Positions 58,078 through 64,000 of a stretch of DNA of 64,000 nt are shown here, piece after piece. The notes under the pieces are model-generated. The model saw only the letters and a list, made by a program, of their open reading frames with translations. It had not been told where the DNA came from and made no database searches. Position numbers and translations under genes: made by a program. The DNA is taken from the NCBI RefSeq assembly GCF_958298935.1, contig NC_084922.1, positions 7,318,501-7,382,500 of the forward strand, read 5' to 3'. The first letter of the stretch is position 1. Every line of letters begins with the position of its first letter. This DNA is from Phragmites australis. Taxonomy: Eukaryota; Streptophyta; Magnoliopsida; Poales; Poaceae.

Positions 58078-59290
58078 GGAAAAAGTCCAAATTATTCCCA
58101 TGAACTATAGTCGATGTCCGAATAACCCCCGAACTTTAAAACCATTTATTCAAACCCCCCCTGATCTTTAAATATCGAAGCACATAACCCCCTGGAGTGG
58201 TTTGCAACAGCGATTTTGATGACGCGGCAGTGGTTTCACTGATGTAGCAGCCCACGTCACCATTTTTTGCCATGTGGCTATCACGTCATCTCTCTCTCGC
58301 TGCTTGCCTCTTGTTGGCCTCCACCTCGCTGTGTGCTCCTCCTAGCAAGACGACGCGGTGACATGGAGGAGGGTGTGGCACGATGAGGCACGCGGGGCGC
58401 CACGCGCAGGTAGCGACAGCCTCAGCTGAGTGGCGCGGGAGGAGATGGTCAGTCGGGCCCAACTAGGGTAGTGCGACACGGTGGAGGGGAGTCGGCCGCC
58501 ACCCCACCCTTCCCCTCCTCCCTTCCCTGAGCGAGTGTCGCCTCTCCCTCTGATCCCCCCTGTGCGAGCTCGCGAAGCTGCGCATGACATCGAGGCCACG
58601 GAAGGAGTGCAAAGCCCCGACATTGTGCATCCCTCCCCTGCTTACGTCGTGCCACCTTCACCCCATTCTTTGTCGTCATGCATCCCCATGGTAAGTCACG
58701 CGCCACCAGCTCCACCCATCACCTCTTTCTTCTCCCCTAGCCGCAGGAACCCTAGGGCCCCATAGCACCCCCTCATCGCCCCATTTTTCTCCCTCTCTAG
58801 CCTCCATGGTTAGGCCAATCGACGCCGCATCCGGGCTCTCTCGGTGGGGGGGGGGGGGGAGCACTCCCCACACCGAGGTGGTACTGGTGCATACCTCGGT
58901 TGGGCCGGTCGACGTCACCCACCCGAAGGCGCGGCATGCTACTCGTGCGCCCTGGGCGCAAGGGGAAGAAGAGTGGGAGGGAGATACCGAAGGCCCCACA
59001 TGTCGACTAACCCTCCTCTCTCTCTTTCTCCCTGACAAATGGGCTTAAGTGCATTAAAAATCTAATTAAAATCAATTTAAAAGTTTAAGTCACTGACAAG
59101 TGAGCCTGCTTGCCACGTGGAAAAAAAAAACTCAGTGAAAATGTCCCCATGTCATCAAAACTGATATTGCAAACTACTTCAAAAAATTATATGATCTGGT
59201 ATTTAAAATTCAGGATTAAATAAATAGTTTTAAAGTTCGTAGGTTACCTCAACACCCAGAATAATCAAAGAAGTAATTTAGATTTTTTTT
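58078..59290. mobile_element. Mutator-like element with long TIRs and GC-rich cargo (Pack-MULE candidate)
   Basis: The left arm (58078-about 58300) and right arm (about 59075-59290) are inverted copies. GTCCAAATTATTCC mirrors AAGTAATTTAGA. CGAACTTTAAAACCATTTATT mirrors AATAGTTTTAAAGTTCG. TTGCAACAGCGATTTTGATGAC mirrors GTCATCAAAACTGATATTGC. The interior (about 58330-59040) is strongly GC-rich with open frames on both strands, unlike the AT-rich arms. If the right end is 59286, flanks ATTTTAAAA and TTTTTAAAA match at 8 of 9 bases, fitting Mutator. The source of the cargo is not recognised. Confidence 0.6.
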
Positions 59291-59333
59291 TAAAAAAAAT
59301 GCAGCTTACGAAAGGCATCCTATTCCCCCATAA

Positions 59334-60554
59334 GAGCATCTCCAACAGCCTCGTCAACGTGCACGCTATCCATCTAAAACGCCAAAAACGACCGATTTTC
59401 GTCTCCAACAGACTAGCCAACGCGCATGTCATTTAGCCGGCCTCGCCATCCCGCTCCTCCCGCACGCCAAATCTGGCGTGCCTCTCTCCCCACGCCATCC
59501 TCCAACTGCCGGTCACCCTGTGTGCTCCCGCGACCATCCGGACTCCATGGCTCCGTCTCGAGCCCACGAGGCCACCGCCTCTCTCTTGGCCATGCTCCAA
59601 GTCTTGTAGCAATCCTACAAGAATACGGGAATTTCACAGGAACTCGAACATCTAGTCCAAGCTCATTTTTTTGCTCACTCGCATAGGACCGAGGCAAACA
59701 CCCGTCATTAACCCACTGATGAACATGAACTGGAAGAACATTTGTAGAAATCGCAAGAAATCACTGCCCGCGGAAAAAAAGAGGAAGAAGAAGAGAAAGA
59801 TGAACATCATAACTGATCAAATGGAAATTTCTAAACCCATGAAAAAAAAGGTCAATTGGACAAATCCATCTGAAACTACTCTATCTAATCATTGAATTCA
59901 AGAACCACCAAAGCCTCGATGATGACAGCTTCAATCTATGTTGCAGTAGCTGGTCGTGGGTGGAGGAACGCACCCTGGAGGATGAGCCGTGGTAGATGCC
60001 ACCCCGGAGGAGGAGTGCACACCGGTCTCCTTGGCCACTGCACCGCCGTGCATCCACCATGCTCCCGCACTGCAACTGCCCTGTGTCCCTCTGCTTGGCC
60101 ATGGCGCCCTTGCCAGAGAGAAAAAGAGCGAGAGCAACGAATGAATAAGATTGCAGGACGGAAGGAACGAGGTGAATGGATAAGGACTAGCAAGTTGCGG
60201 CTGGATACAGACTATAATGAATGGAGTTGATTAATTGAGTTAAAATACAAGTGATTAATTAAATAAATAGTTGTTGAAAAATAGCTGTTGGAAAAATAGC
60301 TGTTGAAAAAATAGTCGTTGAAAAAATAACCGTTAGAAAAATATCCGTTAGAAATATAGTCGTTACAAAAATGTAGTTGTTACGAATATATTGTTAATTA
60401 TATAATACTATTAAAAAATGAGAGAAGGAATATGGATGGTGAAATATGGATGTGCTGTTGGAGTGATGGAGTAATATGGAGGGAGAATCTTTATAGATAG
60501 CAATCCATATAAGGATACAGATAATGAAATATAGATGTCCTGTTGGAGTTGCTC
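59334..60554. mobile_element. Tourist/Harbinger non-autonomous element, 1221 bp
   Basis: The termini GAGCATCTCCAACAGC and CTGTTGGAGTTGCTC are near-perfect inverted repeats, flanked by TAA at 59331-59333 and 60555-60557. A second internal CTGTTGGAG lies near 60452. A degenerate tandem run of AATAGCYGTTGRAAAA words occupies 60250-60375. The GC-rich interior (59430-60130) has open frames on both strands with no recognised domain. Confidence 0.8.
60250..60375. repeat. Degenerate tandem repeat, unit about 18 bp
   Basis: Successive words AATAGTTGTTGAAA, AATAGCTGTTGGAA, AATAGCTGTTGAAA, AATAGTCGTTGAAA, AATAACCGTTAGAA, ATATCCGTTAGAA and ATAGTCGTTACAA, inside the Tourist-type element. Confidence 0.8.
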
Positions 60555-60557
60555 TAA

Positions 60558-60838
60558 GAACACAAGACCTCGTGTGCAAGCTACTATCCTAGTACACCAA
60601 CATTAATTCGATCCTGAAATCCAAAGCCCATCAAATCGTTGGACCTAAGAGAAGGGGCCGAGAAGAGGTACTGAGCTAAGCTAGGGGCAGCTAGTCCCTA
60701 CTTTGTGTCCGGATGCATGCATGGCGGCAGCCTTTCCCAGGTTCACGACCTACCATGCCTGTCCTTTTAGCAGAAACTAGGTAGATTTGCTTGCTAGTTT
60801 CCCCGTTTATACTACAGTATAAATAAAAGTGTTTTGAG
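60558..60838. other. Intergenic, nothing recognised
   Basis: No conserved frame or repeat identified. Confidence 0.4.
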
Positions 60839-61265
60839 AAAAATTACACAAAGAGTTAATTAAATAATATCATAGTATATAAGTTTGTTGTCTAAAATTA
60901 TTATTTTGTGGAAAACAGGTAGCATGGTAAAGATTAATAGAAGTATTAATTTGAAAAAAATGAGGTCAAGAGGATTTTTTAGCCGGTGATTGGAGTTTTG
61001 AGAGGAAGACGATGGATTTATCTGATCTTACGTGTTGGAGTAAATAAATGAGTGAGGTGTAAAGAAAAAAATTACATATAAATATAATTAAATAGCAGCA
61101 CAACACATAGATTTATTGTTCAAAATTATTTTAAAAAATAGATAAGAAGTGCTAATTTGAAGAAAAAAATGAGGTCGCGAGGATTTTTTTTACCGGCGAC
61201 TGGAGTTTTCAGAGGGAGACGTTGTATTTTTTTATCTACATGTACGAGAAAATAAATAAGCGAGA
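60839..61265. repeat. Two-copy tandem duplication, unit about 200-230 bp
   Basis: Copy 1 (about 60839-61067) and copy 2 (about 61068-61265) share, in order, AAAATTACA, TAATTAAATA, AAATTATT, AATTTGAA, AAAAATGAGGTC, GAGGATTTTTT, CCGGYGAYTGGAGTTTT, GAGRGAGACG and AAATAAATRAGYGAG. Confidence 0.75.
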
Positions 61266-64000
61266 TATTTTATTATTTTTTAAATAGAATAATATATTTT
61301 TATTTTTTGTTAAATATCCGGAAACATCAGGTACTGCACACTGCTGCTACAATGCAGCCCCGTGCGTCAGGAACCGTAACTACAGCGAGTGAGAGGCTAT
61401 GATAGCTCACCGATCCCGGGCTCTTTAGGATATAGGATATATTCTATTAGGTAACTGATTTGTATAATCAACCAATAAAATTTCTATGTTTTGAGTTATG
61501 AAAGATTTTGATAGAAATACAATAGTGTAGAGCATGTTATCATATGTCATCTTATAGAATTTAAGCTCAAGCAACAACTTGTATAAGGAGAAAAACTTGT
61601 ATAAGGAGAAAAAATAGAGAAATTTCATATTTGAATAGGATATCTGTATGAATCACTAAGTTTTCTCTTTTTTATTTCTTCATGTATATCAAATTTTAAA
61701 ATAATAGATGATGGTATGCTTTACACTATCATATTTTATTAGAATTTTTCATAACTCCTAATATAAAGTTTTGGTTGATTGGTTTGTGTAACCGTTACAC
61801 AGTAAAATATCTCCCTTTTGAGCTGCATCCCCTTGCAACTTGCATCCAAGTGCTAAAACTCACACTCATCAGTCATCATCGCCAACAAAATCACACAAAT
61901 CTTTCAGTGGAGCCAACAGCTACTAGTTGCCTGTAGCTTGCCGGTTGCCATAGACTATAGCCCATACCATAGGCATGTTTGGGGTGGCTTGGCTTTCTGA
62001 TGGGCAGTCAGTTTCCTTTGAAAAGAGAAAATGGAGCTGGGGACTTCAGGTTTTTAGTACAAGAAATAATCTCAGTTTACTTGAAAAATCATCTTATCCA
62101 CACGTAATTTATCGGTCAAAGGATCACTTTTGGTAGTTTGAACCTTGACGAAGTTTATGTTGGAAAAAGGGTCCCCTACAATGTATGAGTAGTTTAGATT
62201 TCTTTTCTTGTTTTGAGAGAGAGGGCTAGAGGTAAGGCATGCGTAGAAAAATAAAGTAGCAGCTTGCGCGTGTGCATATGTGAACGATGATGCGTATCTA
62301 TGTATGGCTATGGGAAATATATTGAGGTGAGCTGATGGGTCCTCATGGTACAGATGCAAGGTTACACTTGCACTGTGGGAGGGAACAGTCCCTTTGAATT
62401 CTGGTCACAACTCACAAGGGGCGTGCAGTGGGGTGGAGCGGTTGTGCACACGGGCGTGCATGGAAACAGTACCTTCCGATAGAGAATCCTGTCTGTCTGG
62501 CCAGGCCATGTATGGGGCTACCTGGCTTTGTTCAGAACCATGCATGCTTTCAAACCCTTCTCGATCACAAGACATCTTGCAGGTTGTCTTGTTTTGTTAG
62601 TGTGGTGCGTAATGCAGCTAATAGTTACCAAATATAGCATGACTGACCTTCGCCTGCAGAGCTCCACGTTGATTGTCGAAGCTAGCATAGTGGCGGTGTC
62701 CTGTTTTGATCAGAGCTGCCTGACGATCATCCCATGACATGATCACCTGATGCCATCTTGATAAACAGCTTTTGCTGCATCTCGCATGTGTGGAGCCGGG
62801 GCTATTTACGTCAATCCAGTTTAACAGCCTGTTTGGTTCGCCGGATCAGGCGGTACGGGCTGTTGCCGCTCCGGACGACATCGTCCAGTCCTTTTTCCAT
62901 CGGATGACCTGGTCAAAGGAAGAGACTTGCTGTGTTGGTAGCGAAGGACAGCTTGGCGACGGACGGAATGCTCATGCGACGCTATCCAAACGAGCGGCTA
63001 CCGGCTAGGCTCGGTTTTTGGGTCGGATGGTCCGACCCAAAAAAATTAACAAGCCAGTTCATGCCACCAGTGTATCACCAACTGCAAGTTTGAGGGCTTC
63101 TGTGTAATTTGAGCACTGAAAACAATTCTGATTATATGGAGCCCGCTGCATCTTGATGTGTCTAAGCCATTTAAGCCCTCGTTTTTGTTTTCCATCCTTA
63201 CCCATATTGTGACCATTGTTAGCATCATATATAGGATGGCAATCAAGGCAGATTGTCGTCCCTATATATATTTCATTTCAGCAAGACAAACTAGGTTAAG
63301 TCAGAGAAGATGAATTGCACACAGCATCAACCATTAACACAGTGCATAAAAGCCCCCAGAACCTTGACAGCCACACAAATTATTGAACCTTTCAGTGATC
63401 TAGCCATGTGATTGGTTGCACTTTGGGGCCAGGTGCTATGATTGGCCCATGTAATACTTGCAAGATAAAATAAAGTGAAAGTGAAAGGGCATGGCTTTGA
63501 TAATTAGAATGTTTGGCAGAATCTGTTAACCAATACGTAATCCACATAGATATCATACTCAAAAAGTGTAGCAAAGCAAGGTTTCTGGACACATCCAATT
63601 GGTTCTTTCATGGAAACACATCTCAGTAAAGATGTTTGCAGGTAGCCGCGCGGCTACAGTTGCCAGCATATCTGATCGCAATATATCAAGCAAGGGGGAT
63701 TTATCACGATAGGAGAATCTAGATGAAAACATATAGGTTTAGCACTGCTAATTTTACGAACTCCCTTGGGTGAGTGGAAGGGCACACTACTATATCAACA
63801 GCTATGGAACTAGATATTGATTCCGTTAGCTTTCCATATTTATTCCATTCGTCCGTACGAGAGTTGTGGGCCAGAGGGGCCCGTATGTCCATGTCCAAAA
63901 GTGACATCTAGCTCCGTCTATATCTAAGGTTTGAGTGACTAATCCAGATCCTCTAATTGTAATATCACTATAGCTTCGTCATTAACGTGTAGAGTCGGTC
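61266..64000. other. Intergenic, nothing recognised
   Basis: No convincing gene. A 17-bp tandem pair (CTTGTATAAGGAGAAAA) is at about 61577-61611. A weak inverted pair, CCTGTTTGGTTCG (near 62827) and TATCCAAACGAGC (near 62983), may mark a decayed MITE around a GC-rich patch. Open frames here have no known domains. Confidence 0.4.

Noticed and set aside
58342..59048. Open frames on both strands inside the Mutator-like element
   Set aside because: Overlapping frames on both strands reflect GC-richness. Kept only as possible captured cargo, not as genes.

Overview
The window reads as nuclear DNA of a grass (Poaceae), probably a panicoid. The only intact conserved gene is a class I LOB-domain (LBD) protein of the RAMOSA2 type. 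It sits in several kilobases of AT-rich intergenic DNA between large, nested, decayed transposable elements. The grass assignment rests on the RA2-like protein, long-LTR Copia elements carrying CACCGG..CCGGTG palindromes, Stowaway and Tourist MITEs, and CACTA elements with a C48 (Ulp1) protease gene. The species cannot be named from the sequence alone.

Layout. 1-2.95 kb: reverse-strand remnant of a BED-finger/DUF659 hAT transposase. 4.19-11.03 kb: complete but inactivated Copia element (reverse strand, TSD AAAAC). 11.1-11.9 kb: poly(A)-ended retroposed segment with its own 9-bp TSD. 12-17.1 kb: AT-rich intergenic DNA with tandem repeats, duplicated MITE-like sequence and a long-inverted-repeat Mutator-type element. 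17.46-19.13 kb: end of a CACTA element with a broken Ulp1 protease gene. 19.13-23.81 kb: 5'-truncated chromodomain Gypsy with a 3.4-kb LTR. 23.81-24.28 kb: terminal fragment of a PIF/Harbinger element. 25.17-37.49 kb: large Copia (Sirevirus-like, reverse strand) with a nested solo LTR (TSD CACAT). 37.5-43.6 kb: gene island with the RA2-like gene on the reverse strand. 43.66-48.7 kb: Tourist MITE, an LTR/TRIM-like fragment, a CACTA-like array of about 40-bp repeats and a small MITE. 48.71-57.55 kb: a Harbinger element (Myb-like ORF1 forward, DDE transposase reverse) split by a 3.1-kb solo Gypsy LTR with TSD GAATA. 57.80-60.55 kb: Stowaway, Mutator-like and Tourist elements packed end to end. 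60.6-64 kb: AT-rich DNA with no recognised gene.

How it works together. The RA2-like gene is the only one likely to act for the host, as a nuclear DNA-binding regulator of inflorescence branch-meristem fate in grasses. The transposon genes all carry stops, frameshifts or lost catalytic residues, so any movement would need enzymes encoded elsewhere. I found no previously undescribed system. The least ordinary observations are: (i) the same LTR-next-to-Harbinger-end arrangement twice, in the same relative orientation; (ii) CCGG-type palindrome arrays in the LTRs of two unrelated retrotransposon families; (iii) possible 5' and 3' UTR introns in the RA2-like gene; and (iv) the run of four DNA transposons at 48.7-60.6 kb.
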